Below are positions 1 through 8,455 of a DNA stretch of 64,000 nt, in pieces. Below the pieces are notes generated by a model that saw only the letters and a program-made list of their open reading frames with translations, did not search any database and was not told where the DNA came from. Location: assembly GCA_022072055.1 (NCBI GenBank), contig JAJVIK010000014.1:1-64000 (forward strand). Reading direction: 5' to 3'. A program made the position numbers and the translations under genes. Origin of the DNA: a bacterium (lineage in GTDB: Bacteria > Hinthialibacterota > Hinthialibacteria > OLB16). The first letter of the stretch is position 1; every line of letters starts with the position of its first letter.

Positions 1-3
1 GAG

Positions 4-953
4 GTTGAGAGGATTGCCCCGTTGATGAGGGGATTGAGACGGTGACGCGCCTCGTCACAGGAGCCTCCCAGCTCGAACCTGTTGAGAGGATTGCCCCGTT
101 GATGAGGGGATTGAGACGAGGTCTGCGTCCCGGAGGTTCGCGTCCCGGAGGTCCGCGCGTTGAGAGGATTGCCCCGTTGATGAGGGGATTGAGACCTCCA
201 ACTCATTGCGTGTGACCCCAAGCCGCTGGAATCCGGTTGAGAGGATTGCCCCGTTGATGAGGGGATTGAGACTTTGAAGAGTTCGTTCTTCCTTTCTTCT
301 TTGAGTTTTCGTTGAGAGGATTGCCCCGTTGATGAGGGGATTGAGACAGTTGCAGCTCCTGGCCTATCGGAGCGTGGAGACAATCCTGGTTGAGAGGATT
401 GCCCCGTTGATGAGGGGATTGAGACTGTGTCGCGGCGAGTGACCAGACCCGAGGTCATCGGTTGAGAGGATTGCCCCGTTGATGAGGGGATTGAGACCGA
501 ATCCGAGACGGACCGATATCTGATGCAGCATGAGTTGAGAGGATTGCCCCGTTGATGAGGGGATTGAGACCCTTCTCGGGTCGTTCGGGATCCGGGTACG
601 AATCCGCCATGTTGAGAGGATTGCCCCGTTGATGAGGGGATTGAGACTTGAGCGCCTCCTGCAGGGTCGGGTGGGGAATTGACGCGTTGAGAGGATTGCC
701 CCGTTGATGAGGGGATTGAGACTAGAGCAAATTGAAGAGTTGATAGCTGTCCCGCATCATCCAGTTGAGAGGATTGCCCCGTTGATGAGGGGATTGAGAC
801 TCCGGCGCCGCTCATCGCGGGTCAGGGTCCCATCCTCGGTTGAGAGGATTGCCCCGTTGATGAGGGGATTGAGACGTCGCCCCCCTGTTCGGGTTGCGTG
901 GGACCTGAGTGAGCAGGTTGAGAGGATTGCCCCGTTGATGAGGGGATTGAGAC
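4..953 (+). CRISPR. CRISPR array, right-hand end, 13 repeats
   Basis: Thirteen copies of a 37-nt repeat, with no mismatch seen, begin at 4, 81, 159, 236, 311, 389, 461, 534, 611, 686, 764, 839 and 917. They are separated by 12 unrelated spacers of 35-41 nt. The repeat starts GTTGAGAGG and ends ATTGAGAC. That ending matches the AUUGARAC 5' handle typical of type III and some type I crRNAs, so transcription is probably left to right with the leader off the left edge. An inner CCCC/GGGG stem encloses GTTGATGA. The array starts before the window, so its full size is unknown. The last repeat is not degenerate, which is unusual for a trailer end and leaves orientation slightly open. A CARF-HEPN gene follows on the same strand after 59 nt. 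Confidence 0.98.
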
Positions 954-1012
954 GGCGGACCTGCCCGCCCGTATCCGGGTGACAGGAGCGCACCGATCTG
1001 TTAAAAAAGCGC

Positions 1013-2290
1013 ATGCCTAAACACGCACTCGTTCTGACAGTCGGCGTCGGAGGCGCTGACCCCGATTCACTCTGCGGGGCGCTCAAAAAATCCATCTCCA
1101 ATGCGCATCCCGAGGTCCTGGGGCTGGTCCTCTCCACCGGTAGCAGACCTCTGGCCTTGCGACTTAAGGACTCCATGAAAGACTCCTGTGCGGTCGAGGA
1201 GCTAGAGGTTAGCGACCCCGATGATGCCGACAAAACCTTCGCTGAGATCCTTTCCTTCATTCGCAAATTGATCCGCGAAAACCAATGCGATCCCGATTGG
1301 TTTCAGGTCGATTTCACCAGCGGCACCAAAGCGATGAGCGCAGCCGCGGTGATGGCTGCCGTGGCCGCTGGAGTCCGGGAGCTTCGGTATGTGTCCGGAG
1401 AAAGAAAAAGCGGAGTGGTCCAAAAAGGGATGGAGCGCATCCTGACCCTTTCCCCAGTCCGTGTGCTGGCTCAGTCCAGACTCCGCGAGGCCATTGACCA
1501 CCTCCGTCACCTTCGCTACGGCGCATGCCTGGCGACTCTCGAACCGATTCCCGAACAGGCCTTGCCCCTCGAAGACCGTGAAATCGCCACAGGGCTCTCG
1601 GAACTCGCGCAGGCTTACCAGGCATGGGACCTCTTCCGGCACCGGGAAGCTTGTGAAACCTTGAAGAAATGCTCCAAGTCGGTGTGGGAAGACCCGACCG
1701 GCGCCTTGAAACCCTTCCTCATTCCCAGGGAACGTCTGGGGATCCTCGAACGAATTGCGAAAGACCTCTTGGAGGATGACAAGCATCGGCCTCTCTATTC
1801 GGAGGATGTCCGCGCGGACCTATGGAACAATGCCCTCCGCAGGGTCCTGGAAGGGAAATATGATGATGCGGTGGCGCGCCTTTACCGCCTTACCGAAATG
1901 TGTTCGCAGGCCGCGCTTCAGGCGCGCGGAATCGACACGGCGAATGTCCCCGAGGACCAGGTCCCTCAAGAGCACCGATCGAAGTACGACTTCCGGCCTG
2001 TCAGAGGAAGACGGGAGGCGAGCATTCCCCTTCAAAAGGGATTCGAACTGCTCCGCGACCTTGGTGACCCAATCGGTGAACTTGTGCAGCCGCGTTCTCG
2101 CATCGGTCAGATGTTGGGCGAACGGAACAAATCCATTTTGGCGCATGGGACCGCCCCCATCTCCAAGAAGGCGTGTCTGGGCCTCGCCAAGGAGGTCCGA
2201 GGACTCCTTAAGGAGTTGGACCCCAAGCTTGAACAGCGCGCGGGGGATATCCAATTCCCCTGGATCAATCCAGTCGATTTCATTGACTGA
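1013..2290 (+). CDS. CRISPR-associated CARF-HEPN ribonuclease, Cas02710/TIGR02710 family
   Basis: This 425-residue protein is probably a cyclic-oligoadenylate-activated RNase of type III immunity, which would degrade RNA once a Cas10 complex signals infection. The N-terminus (LVLTVGVGGADPDSL) is a Rossmann-like CARF strand-loop. Residues 100-108 read DFTSGTKAM, matching the S/T-G-T-K-x-M ligand-binding motif seen in Csm6/Csx1/Cas02710 proteins. Near the C-terminus R371-N372 and H378 form an R-x6-H HEPN motif (RNKSILAH). Length suits the family. The ATG is preceded only by an A-rich stretch and no clear Shine-Dalgarno; the hydrophobic strand right after it supports this start. It lies 59 nt after the array. 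No cas10 or adaptation gene is in the window, so the effector complex must be elsewhere. Family assignment is by motif, not by search. Confidence 0.85.
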   Translation: MPKHALVLTVGVGGADPDSLCGALKKSISNAHPEVLGLVLSTGSRPLALRLKDSMKDSCAVEELEVSDPDDADKTFAEILSFIRKLIRENQCDPDWFQVDFTSGTKAMSAAAVMAAVAAGVRELRYVSGERKSGVVQKGMERILTLSPVRVLAQSRLREAIDHLRHLRYGACLATLEPIPEQALPLEDREIATGLSELAQAYQAWDLFRHREACETLKKCSKSVWEDPTGALKPFLIPRERLGILERIAKDLLEDDKHRPLYSEDVRADLWNNALRRVLEGKYDDAVARLYRLTEMCSQAALQARGIDTANVPEDQVPQEHRSKYDFRPVRGRREASIPLQKGFELLRDLGDPIGELVQPRSRIGQMLGERNKSILAHGTAPISKKACLGLAKEVRGLLKELDPKLEQRAGDIQFPWINPVDFID

Positions 2291-2573
2291 CAATAGTCTG
2301 ACACCGGCACCGAGAATTCGGGCGAACCCAGTGTCTTCAGGAGCTCCGGTGCTCTTGTGTAAGATGATGACTCTCAAAGGGTTGCGGCAAGTGCCTGATC
2401 CGGCTGAACTTGGAAGGAAGAGGCGAGAGCGAATCCCCCCTCTCCGCCAGGTGAATGGACGCCCATTCTCTGTTTATTTGATCTTCGCGGTCCCCGCGGT
2501 GAGAGCACCTCTCCAGCCAAACTCATGATCGACCCGCCCTGAGACGGGACTTGCCGTCACACGCCTTGCGACC

Positions 2574-4205
2574 CTACTTCGGGGCGGGAGTGATGTGTTG
2601 GGTCCACACAGTCAGGTCGGTCAGGTCCTTGCGCCGCCTCTCGAATAGCCCCCCGAGGAAATACGCCACCACGAACAGGATCAGGTTCGCGAAAAGGCCC
2701 ACATAGTAGGTGTGGATCGGGGTGATCAGCCAAGCCGCAAACCCCTCCGAAAAACCCCAAGCGTCCATGTACCACTCTTGGGTGACCCATCCGAGCTCGG
2801 TGAACGCAAAATAGGAGGAGAAGAGAATTGTGCAGGCTATCGCCACGCCGACCGCGCGCGAGTTTCCACGAGTGGTCAGAAAACCAAGGGCGTATAGGCC
2901 CAGGAGGCCCCCTCCGATGATGCTCGCGATCTTGGCCCCGGTGTCTTGAATCGTGAGCTTGCTCAAGTTGAGGAACAGGGTCGCCCCACCCATCATCATG
3001 AGCACGCTTGCGGCCGAGAGGATCCGCGCCGCCCGAACATAGTGCCTTTCGGCGCGTCCCTTGACCATGTGTCGACGGTAGACATCGGTCACTCCCACCG
3101 CCGAGATGGCGTTGACACTCGAGGCGGAGGCCGACATCGCCGCCGAAAGTATGCCCGCGATCACCAGTCCGAGCAGGCCCGAGGGAATGCTACTGACACA
3201 GAAGTACGGCAAGATCGACTCCGCCTTGGCTCCATCCGCGCCGGTGAGGATGGCGACCGCCCGCGGATCGGGATTGAGTTTGAAGTAAACATAGATGCTG
3301 GTTCCCAGAAACATGAAGAAGGTCCAGGTCGGAACGCTGCAGAGGCAGCAAATCCAGATCGCGCGCGTGGCTTCCTTGGGGTTCTTGGCGCTCACATATT
3401 TCTGAATGACATTCTGGTTGCTGCTGTATTCGGTGAGCCACCCCATCAGCCCACAGATAAACATCATCACCACCGCCTTATCCCGAAGAGAAATCCAGGG
3501 AGAAGGCTCCAGTTCCCCGCTGGCGAGGTTCAGGTCTCCCAGCATGAATTTTCCATCCGCCCAGGCGGTTGTGACGATCGTGGCGATGCCTCCCTCGATC
3601 CTCCCAACCACCGTGACAAGGCAGAGGATCGCGCCGAACCAGAGCACAAAGGCCTGGATGAATTGTGTCCACACAATCGCCTTGATTCCCCCGAGGACCG
3701 TGTAAGTGCCGATGACCGCGCCCCCAAGCAGGATGCACATGTAAGGCGAGGCCCCGGTCATCTGTTCAAACACCAGGGAGACGAGATACAGGATCGTGCT
3801 GATCCGGAAGACTTGACTGAACAGAAACGCGCAGGCGGCGTACAAACGCACTCCCGGTCCGAAGCGCCCCTCCAAGTACTCAAAGGCCGAGGTGCACTGG
3901 TTCCTCCGGAAGAACGGCAGGAAGACCTTGGAGGCGATGTAGATCCCAAACGGAAGCATGAAGGCGGGGAGGAGACGAAGGTACGCGGTCTTGTACGCGT
4001 CCGCCGGATAGGCCACCACGGTGATCGAGCTGATCGATGTCGCGAACATCGCCAAGCCGAGCAGCCACGCGGGGAAGGAGCGGTTCCCGACAAAGAAGGT
4101 CTCGGTGGACTTGTTCTTCCGCGCGAAAAGCGGACCGATCCCGGCGATCACCACAAAATAGACCAGCAGGATTGTCCAATCGAGAAGGGCGAAGCGCGGG
4201 GTCAT
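2574..4205 (-). CDS. Sodium:solute symporter (SSS family)
   Basis: The 543-residue polytopic membrane protein is hydrophobic nearly throughout. The start (LDWTILLVYFVVIAGIG) followed by KNKSTETFFVGNRSFPAW is the characteristic TM1 and TM1-2 loop of sodium/solute symporters. Later segments such as GLLGLVIAGILSAAMSASASSVNA match the family's sodium-site helix with its small and hydroxyl residues. It probably takes up a sugar, carboxylate or amino acid with sodium; the substrate cannot be read from sequence. The start has a GGAGG Shine-Dalgarno 9 nt upstream. The gene stands alone, separated by about 300 bp from the glycan operon. The long plus-strand reading frame opposite it is a shadow. Confidence 0.92.
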   Translation of the reverse strand: MTPRFALLDWTILLVYFVVIAGIGPLFARKNKSTETFFVGNRSFPAWLLGLAMFATSISSITVVAYPADAYKTAYLRLLPAFMLPFGIYIASKVFLPFFRRNQCTSAFEYLEGRFGPGVRLYAACAFLFSQVFRISTILYLVSLVFEQMTGASPYMCILLGGAVIGTYTVLGGIKAIVWTQFIQAFVLWFGAILCLVTVVGRIEGGIATIVTTAWADGKFMLGDLNLASGELEPSPWISLRDKAVVMMFICGLMGWLTEYSSNQNVIQKYVSAKNPKEATRAIWICCLCSVPTWTFFMFLGTSIYVYFKLNPDPRAVAILTGADGAKAESILPYFCVSSIPSGLLGLVIAGILSAAMSASASSVNAISAVGVTDVYRRHMVKGRAERHYVRAARILSAASVLMMMGGATLFLNLSKLTIQDTGAKIASIIGGGLLGLYALGFLTTRGNSRAVGVAIACTILFSSYFAFTELGWVTQEWYMDAWGFSEGFAAWLITPIHTYYVGLFANLILFVVAYFLGGLFERRRKDLTDLTVWTQHITPAPK

Positions 4206-4504
4206 GGAGCATTGCCTCCATGTCTGCGGATTCCTCAGCCGTGTTTTCAGCTGACGGGCGGTCTGGACTGCTGGGGGGCGGCTTGAGACCCCGCCCCGCT
4301 GACATCGGGGGCAGTGTACCTCGGATCTTCGGGGCCAAGGAGGGGGAAATCTCGCACCATAAAGATTTTTTTGGCGGATGGAGGGGTCAAAACAGGAACG
4401 CCGCCTCCCTTATGGACGCTCCGGCCGCGGGCGTGAACCGGATTCGCTCTGTTCTCGGGCGAGCGGTTGGCCGGCGTGGTCGAGCAGGGAATGGAGCGCG
4501 TCCA
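4206..4504. other. Intergenic region between symporter and glycan operon
   Basis: About 300 bp without a supported gene. It must hold the minus-strand promoter of the symporter gene and the end of the glycan operon transcript. An A-rich patch near 4364-4372 on the minus strand (CCAAAAAAATC) could be a promoter UP element, but I see no convincing -35/-10 pair. The short frames here have high-GC shadow composition. Confidence 0.4.
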
Positions 4505-5596
4505 TCACGCGCCCTCGAGCGGCTGGGGCTGGTCGGGCTTTTCGGACCCGGCGCGCTGGGCCTCTCGGTGAAGCCCGCGCAGCGCCTTTCGCTCCAAGGC
4601 CAGGCAAACCAGCCCGGAGAGAAGCACATGCGCGAGATTGAGGAAATGGGCCGCGAGCGCCAGAGCCTTGGCGGTGGCCAGGGGTGTCCCGGGATCGAGA
4701 GCCACCAATCCCACCACCACGGGAATGTGGTACTGCCCAACATAACCTGGCGTTCCTGGGAAGCTCAGCGCCGCCGCAAGCAGCCCGGTCAACACAAACG
4801 GCGCGTTCCAAGAGACTCGAAGGTGGAACGCCAACATCAATGGAACAAAGCCGCCCACGAAAATCCCCCAGGTGAGCAGTGAGAAGAGCATCGATTTGAG
4901 GATGCAGCGTGGGGAGTTCAACACCCTTAGCCCCTCCGTGAAATGCCCGATCTGCTCGCCGACTCGCCGGGCGAGTCGCGCGGAGAAGAGCCCCGCGAGG
5001 CGCGCGCCCGTCTCCTGGGCGCGTTCCCGGTAAATGAAGAGCAACGCCAAGACCACAGCTAACCCCGCAAAGATTGCCGCCATCAGGACAACCGAAGTCC
5101 GGAAGACTGTCGCGGGAATCTCGAGCGGGGAGGCGGTTCCGAAGGTTTCTCGGGGGATGAGGATGGGGCCGTCGGGTTGGAAGGAGAGGATCGCGACGAA
5201 CAAGACAGCCAGGACGCCCACCAGATCGGAGATGCGGTCCAGGGCCACCTGGGCGACACAAAGCGAGGCGCGTTGACCGGTGAATCGTCTGAGCGCGAGG
5301 GCCTGGAGCAGGTCGCCGGCGCGCAGGGGCAGGGTGAAGTTGGCGAGTTGGCCGATCTGGACCGAGGTGAAGAGGCGCCCGTATGAAAGCGGGGCGGTGC
5401 CGTGGACCACATATCCCCAGCGCTTGGCCCGTGCGAAGAAGCTGAGCCAGATCATGACCTGAGACACGCTCAACCAGCCGAGGTCGGCCCTCTTAAGCGC
5501 CGCCAAAACTTCGCGCCAATCCGTTCCGCGCAGGAACAGTCCAAGGAGCAGGAGCCCCGCGAGAAATCCGAGAGCGAGCCTCGCGCGAGTTTTCAT
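4505..5596 (-). CDS. Lysylphosphatidylglycerol-synthase-TM / flippase-like membrane protein
   Basis: The 363-residue protein has about eight hydrophobic segments and no soluble catalytic domain. It resembles the transmembrane half of MprF-type proteins (PF03706, formerly UPF0104), with the typical positive N-terminus, a TM, and then LRAGDLLQALALRRFTG-type loops. Stand-alone members often sit in polysaccharide or lipid-linked sugar clusters and are suspected lipid transporters. It is the last gene of the eight-gene operon and starts 6 nt after the GT2 stop, so a role in moving or handling the lipid-linked sugar is a reasonable inference. Substrate is unknown. Confidence 0.8.
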   Translation of the reverse strand: MKTRARLALGFLAGLLLLGLFLRGTDWREVLAALKRADLGWLSVSQVMIWLSFFARAKRWGYVVHGTAPLSYGRLFTSVQIGQLANFTLPLRAGDLLQALALRRFTGQRASLCVAQVALDRISDLVGVLAVLFVAILSFQPDGPILIPRETFGTASPLEIPATVFRTSVVLMAAIFAGLAVVLALLFIYRERAQETGARLAGLFSARLARRVGEQIGHFTEGLRVLNSPRCILKSMLFSLLTWGIFVGGFVPLMLAFHLRVSWNAPFVLTGLLAAALSFPGTPGYVGQYHIPVVVGLVALDPGTPLATAKALALAAHFLNLAHVLLSGLVCLALERKALRGLHREAQRAGSEKPDQPQPLEGA

Positions 5597-5602
5597 CCGA
5601 GG

Positions 5603-6553
5603 TTAGAGGATCTCCCGGATGATGTACTTGGGAACCCTTTCAACGGCCAGAAACGAGCGGATTGTAAACTCGCCAACCAGACAGAGGATTGCGAAAAGGA
5701 CCAACATTGAGATCACCAGGACATTCAGGATCAGTCCATTGCTGACTTCCCTCAGCAGATGGAAGGGTGTGAACAGGTCGACAAGGATCCGAACCATGAA
5801 CAGCAAGGCCAGCAAAAGGGAGAATCCGCTGATCACCTGAAAGGGCTTGTCCGAGAGGTGAAGAATGTTGTCCATGTTGTATTTCCAGAGTTTTTTGAAG
5901 GTCCAACCGGACTTGCCGTACCGCCGCGGTGAATGGGAGACCGGAATCTCCGTATAGCGGGCGCAGTTGGCGATGGCCTCCACGGTGCTGTAGAGGTGAT
6001 GAGGGCCCAGTTCGAGCCCGCGGATGAGCCTTCCCCGGCAGACTTTGAAGGTGCACCCGAAGTCCCGAAATTCGCTCTTGGAGGCTTTGCGCATAATCAT
6101 GTTGGCGAGCTTGGAGGGAAGCAGTCTGGCCCAAGGGTCCTTGCGGTCCTTGCGATAGCCGCTGACCAGGTCGTACCCCTTGTCGAACTCGCTCACAAGG
6201 ACCGGGATTTCCTCGGGCGCGAGCTGAAGGTCGCTGTCCATGAAGATATAGTGGTCTCCCTTGGCCAGACACATGGCCGCGGTCAGGCCCGCTTGCTGGC
6301 CGGAATTCCTGAAGAAATCCACCACTGCGGTCACCTTGGGGTCGGATTCCCTGAAGCCCTTGAGTTTCTCCCAAGTCCCGTCCGTGCTCCCGTCGTTGAC
6401 CATGATGATTTCATACGACCGGTTGAGGGAATCCATCGCCCTCTTAAGGCGAGAGAAGAATTCGTCGATGCTCTTTTCCTCGTAGTAACAAGTCACCACG
6501 ACCGAGAACTCGGGGTGTTTGCCGTTGGCGGGCTTGTTGCCGGAATCCATCAT
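5603..6553 (-). CDS. Family 2 glycosyltransferase, polyprenyl-phosphate sugar synthase type (DPMS/GtrB-like)
   Basis: The 316-residue protein has an N-terminal GT-A domain (SVVVTCYYEEKSIDEFF, then VNDGSTDGT), the metal-binding DSD in FMDSDLQL, and two C-terminal transmembrane helices (about residues 230-255 and 270-300). This architecture is that of enzymes transferring a sugar from a nucleotide donor to undecaprenyl phosphate, such as GtrB, ArnC and dolichol-phosphate-mannose synthase. The product would be the donor for the GT39-type proteins of this locus. It starts 17 nt after the reductase stop. The sugar cannot be determined from sequence. Confidence 0.88.
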   Translation of the reverse strand: MMDSGNKPANGKHPEFSVVVTCYYEEKSIDEFFSRLKRAMDSLNRSYEIIMVNDGSTDGTWEKLKGFRESDPKVTAVVDFFRNSGQQAGLTAAMCLAKGDHYIFMDSDLQLAPEEIPVLVSEFDKGYDLVSGYRKDRKDPWARLLPSKLANMIMRKASKSEFRDFGCTFKVCRGRLIRGLELGPHHLYSTVEAIANCARYTEIPVSHSPRRYGKSGWTFKKLWKYNMDNILHLSDKPFQVISGFSLLLALLFMVRILVDLFTPFHLLREVSNGLILNVLVISMLVLFAILCLVGEFTIRSFLAVERVPKYIIREIL

Positions 6554-6570
6554 CGACCTCCGGGTTGGGA

Positions 6571-7260
6571 CTACGCGGTCAGCCCGCCATCCACCGCGAT
6601 CAGCTGACCGGTTATGAACCGCGCGTCCTCTGAAAGCAGGAACTCGACCAGCGGGCAGATGTCCGCGGTGGTCGCCAAGCGTCCCAGTGGGGTGCGACGG
6701 ATGATCTGGGCTTTCCGGTCCTCTCCCATCCCCTTGGACATGTCGGACTCGAAGTATCCCGGAAGGACGGCGTTAAACCGAAATCCCTTGGGGCCCATTT
6801 CGCGGGCAAGCGCCTTGGTCATGCTGTTCAGCGCGCCCTTGGTGGCGGAATAAGTCGCCAAACCTGAGAAACCACGTATGCCGATGATCGAGCTGATTGA
6901 GACAACGCTCCCCGGCTTGCGTCCCCGAAGACGACACCGCAGATAGAGCTTGGTCAGATAGAGCACCGAGAACAAATTGACTTCAAGCATCTTGCGGATG
7001 CTGTCCACTCCCTGGGTCGCAAGGATCCCATCGTAGGCGATCCCAACATTGTTCACGAGGCCGTCGGCCTCCTCAAGGTAGGGCTCCAATCCGTCGAGGC
7101 TTTCGGTCGAGGCGACGTCCACCCCCGTCAAATGCTTGATTCTGGGGTTGCGCGTCCCCGCTTCGCCTCGCGCGAAAGTGACCACCTCATGTTGTCCGGC
7201 CAGATGTTCGGCCAGTTCCCGCCCCAGTCCTCGGCTCCCTCCCGATATCAGTATCTTCAT
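6571..7260 (-). CDS. Short-chain dehydrogenase/reductase, FabG-like
   Basis: A 229-residue classical SDR. The nucleotide-binding loop is SGGSRGLG (residues 6-13), NNVG replaces NNAG, the catalytic Ser lies in VSISSIIG, and YSATKGAL carries the catalytic Tyr and Lys. Closeness to 3-oxoacyl-ACP reductases, together with the upstream acyl carrier protein, suggests it reduces an ACP-bound 3-oxoacyl group to the 3-hydroxy form, though a sugar-nucleotide substrate is possible. The start ATG overlaps the stop of the adenylate-forming enzyme (ATGA), so the longer frame upstream is out of context and translation is probably coupled. Confidence 0.88.
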   Translation of the reverse strand: MKILISGGSRGLGRELAEHLAGQHEVVTFARGEAGTRNPRIKHLTGVDVASTESLDGLEPYLEEADGLVNNVGIAYDGILATQGVDSIRKMLEVNLFSVLYLTKLYLRCRLRGRKPGSVVSISSIIGIRGFSGLATYSATKGALNSMTKALAREMGPKGFRFNAVLPGYFESDMSKGMGEDRKAQIIRRTPLGRLATTADICPLVEFLLSEDARFITGQLIAVDGGLTA

Positions 7261-8201
7261 GGCAGCCTCTTTGTCTTTCCGGCATCCGACAGCTCGATCC
7301 GTTCGAGACGGGTAACCTGCGCGGGACACATGAACTTTGGAAGCCCCTCGCGGAATCTTCGAACCAGTTCCTTGGTTTCGATGTCCCCCACATATTCCAA
7401 CCCGACCAGGGAACCCATCAGGCCGCTGGGAATGGCAAAGGCGCGCGCGTGGCGCACCCCGCAGCGGATGGCGAACTCCTCCACCGCCAGTGGTGAAACC
7501 TTGTTCCCACCTACGTTGATGATCTCCTGGACACGGCCCACGAAATAATAGCGATCCCCGCGCCGCTCCCAAATGTCCCCCGTGGCGTGTCCCTCCACGA
7601 ACAGCTCCCCTTCGTCGTTGAAGGTGAACCGTTCGAGTTTCTGGGCGGGGATCCCCTCCAGCCCGTCCGAGACCGAGCAGATGTCTCCGGTCTCCGTGGA
7701 GGCGTAAACATGACTGACGCGCGCGTTGGGCCAAATCCGCCGCGCGCTGTCCAGGACGGATTGGGTTGCGGCCTCGCCGCCGAACGTGAGTTGTTCGACT
7801 GGAATCTCCTTCAGTCGCAGGCTGGGATCGTTCATCAAGAGGTTGCGGAACATGGACGGGGTTAGGCTGAGGTGAGTGATCCGATGGTCAATTCCCGCCC
7901 GCACAATGTCGGTGAAAGCCAGGGTGCGAGGGACGCATAAGGTCGCGCCGGCCTTCAACACATGGAGGATCACCGAGATCCCCGCCCAGCGCCTCGGGTG
8001 GTAGGTCAGAAGCCATTTCTCCGACTCCTTTCCGGGTTTCTTCTTTTCCAGCGCGGACGTGAGATCGCGCGGGATGGTTTTCGGCGCTCCCGTTGTCCCG
8101 GAGGTCATCAAGGAGACCAAGCCATTCCCGCTCGCCGCTTCAAGCACCTCGCGAACGTCGGGCTCCAGCTCGGACCCTTCCTGGAAAATCAACCGGATCA
8201 T
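7257..8201 (-). CDS. Compact adenylate-forming (ANL superfamily) acyl-ACP/CoA ligase
   Basis: The 314-residue protein has the ANL signature motifs in order: phosphate loop LMTSGTTGAPKTIPRD, adenine motif VYASTETGDI, hinge GDRYYFVGRVQEIINVGGNK, and a C-terminal DAGKTKRL resembling the A10 lysine motif. It is much shorter than the usual 450-550 residues because most of the N-terminal subdomain is absent. It most likely activates a carboxylic acid as its adenylate and loads it on the acyl carrier protein encoded directly upstream. ATGA overlaps join it to both the ACP gene (8198-8201) and the reductase gene (7257-7260). I chose the ATG at 8201 because of that overlap; the longer frame reads through the ACP gene. 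Confidence 0.85.
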   Translation of the reverse strand: MIRLIFQEGSELEPDVREVLEAASGNGLVSLMTSGTTGAPKTIPRDLTSALEKKKPGKESEKWLLTYHPRRWAGISVILHVLKAGATLCVPRTLAFTDIVRAGIDHRITHLSLTPSMFRNLLMNDPSLRLKEIPVEQLTFGGEAATQSVLDSARRIWPNARVSHVYASTETGDICSVSDGLEGIPAQKLERFTFNDEGELFVEGHATGDIWERRGDRYYFVGRVQEIINVGGNKVSPLAVEEFAIRCGVRHARAFAIPSGLMGSLVGLEYVGDIETKELVRRFREGLPKFMCPAQVTRLERIELSDAGKTKRLP

Positions 8202-8455
8202 TGCTGATGACCGATGAACAGATCGGCCAGTTGATCGACAGTTTGGACGGCGGACCAGTCCACGGCGTCCTCCCGGATCTTGATTCCTGACCAACGTTCC
8301 ACGGCAAGCATCACCGAGGCGTAATCCAAACTGTCCATTCCGAGGTCGCCGATGAGACGGCTCTCCGGGGTGGCTCGCGAGACCGGAATCTCGCCGAGGC
8401 TCACCTCTTCGATAGCCTCCTGAATCTTCGCCACAATTTCAGACTTTTTCTTCAT
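8198..8455 (-). CDS. Acyl carrier protein
   Basis: This 85-residue acidic helical protein carries DLGMDSLDYASV. Ser42 in the DSL motif is the expected 4'-phosphopantetheine attachment site. It would carry the acyl group activated by the ANL enzyme, modified by the SDR and passed to an amino sugar by the hexapeptide acyltransferase. The ATG at 8455 (MKKKSEIV) is preferred over a 15-residue upstream extension, because the extension only copies the overlapping acyltransferase gene out of frame and the shorter form has normal ACP length. It overlaps the acyltransferase by 17 nt and the ANL gene by 4 nt. It is a dedicated carrier protein, not the housekeeping fatty-acid ACP. Confidence 0.92.
   Translation of the reverse strand: MKKKSEIVAKIQEAIEEVSLGEIPVSRATPESRLIGDLGMDSLDYASVMLAVERWSGIKIREDAVDWSAVQTVDQLADLFIGHQQ

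Noticed and set aside
704-1266. Reading frames on both strands across the CRISPR array and into the CARF-HEPN gene
   Set aside because: They translate the repeat units themselves (LMRGLR-type periodic peptides on one strand, NPLINGAI on the other) and have no start signals.
2946-4286. 446-residue plus-strand frame opposite the symporter
   Set aside because: It is the complement of a clear membrane protein gene; its His/Arg/Gly/Asp-rich composition is the usual antisense shadow in GC-rich DNA.
6571-7734. 387-residue frame extending the reductase upstream
   Set aside because: The first ~158 residues are an out-of-frame copy of the adenylate-forming gene; the real start is the ATG at 7260 in the ATGA overlap.
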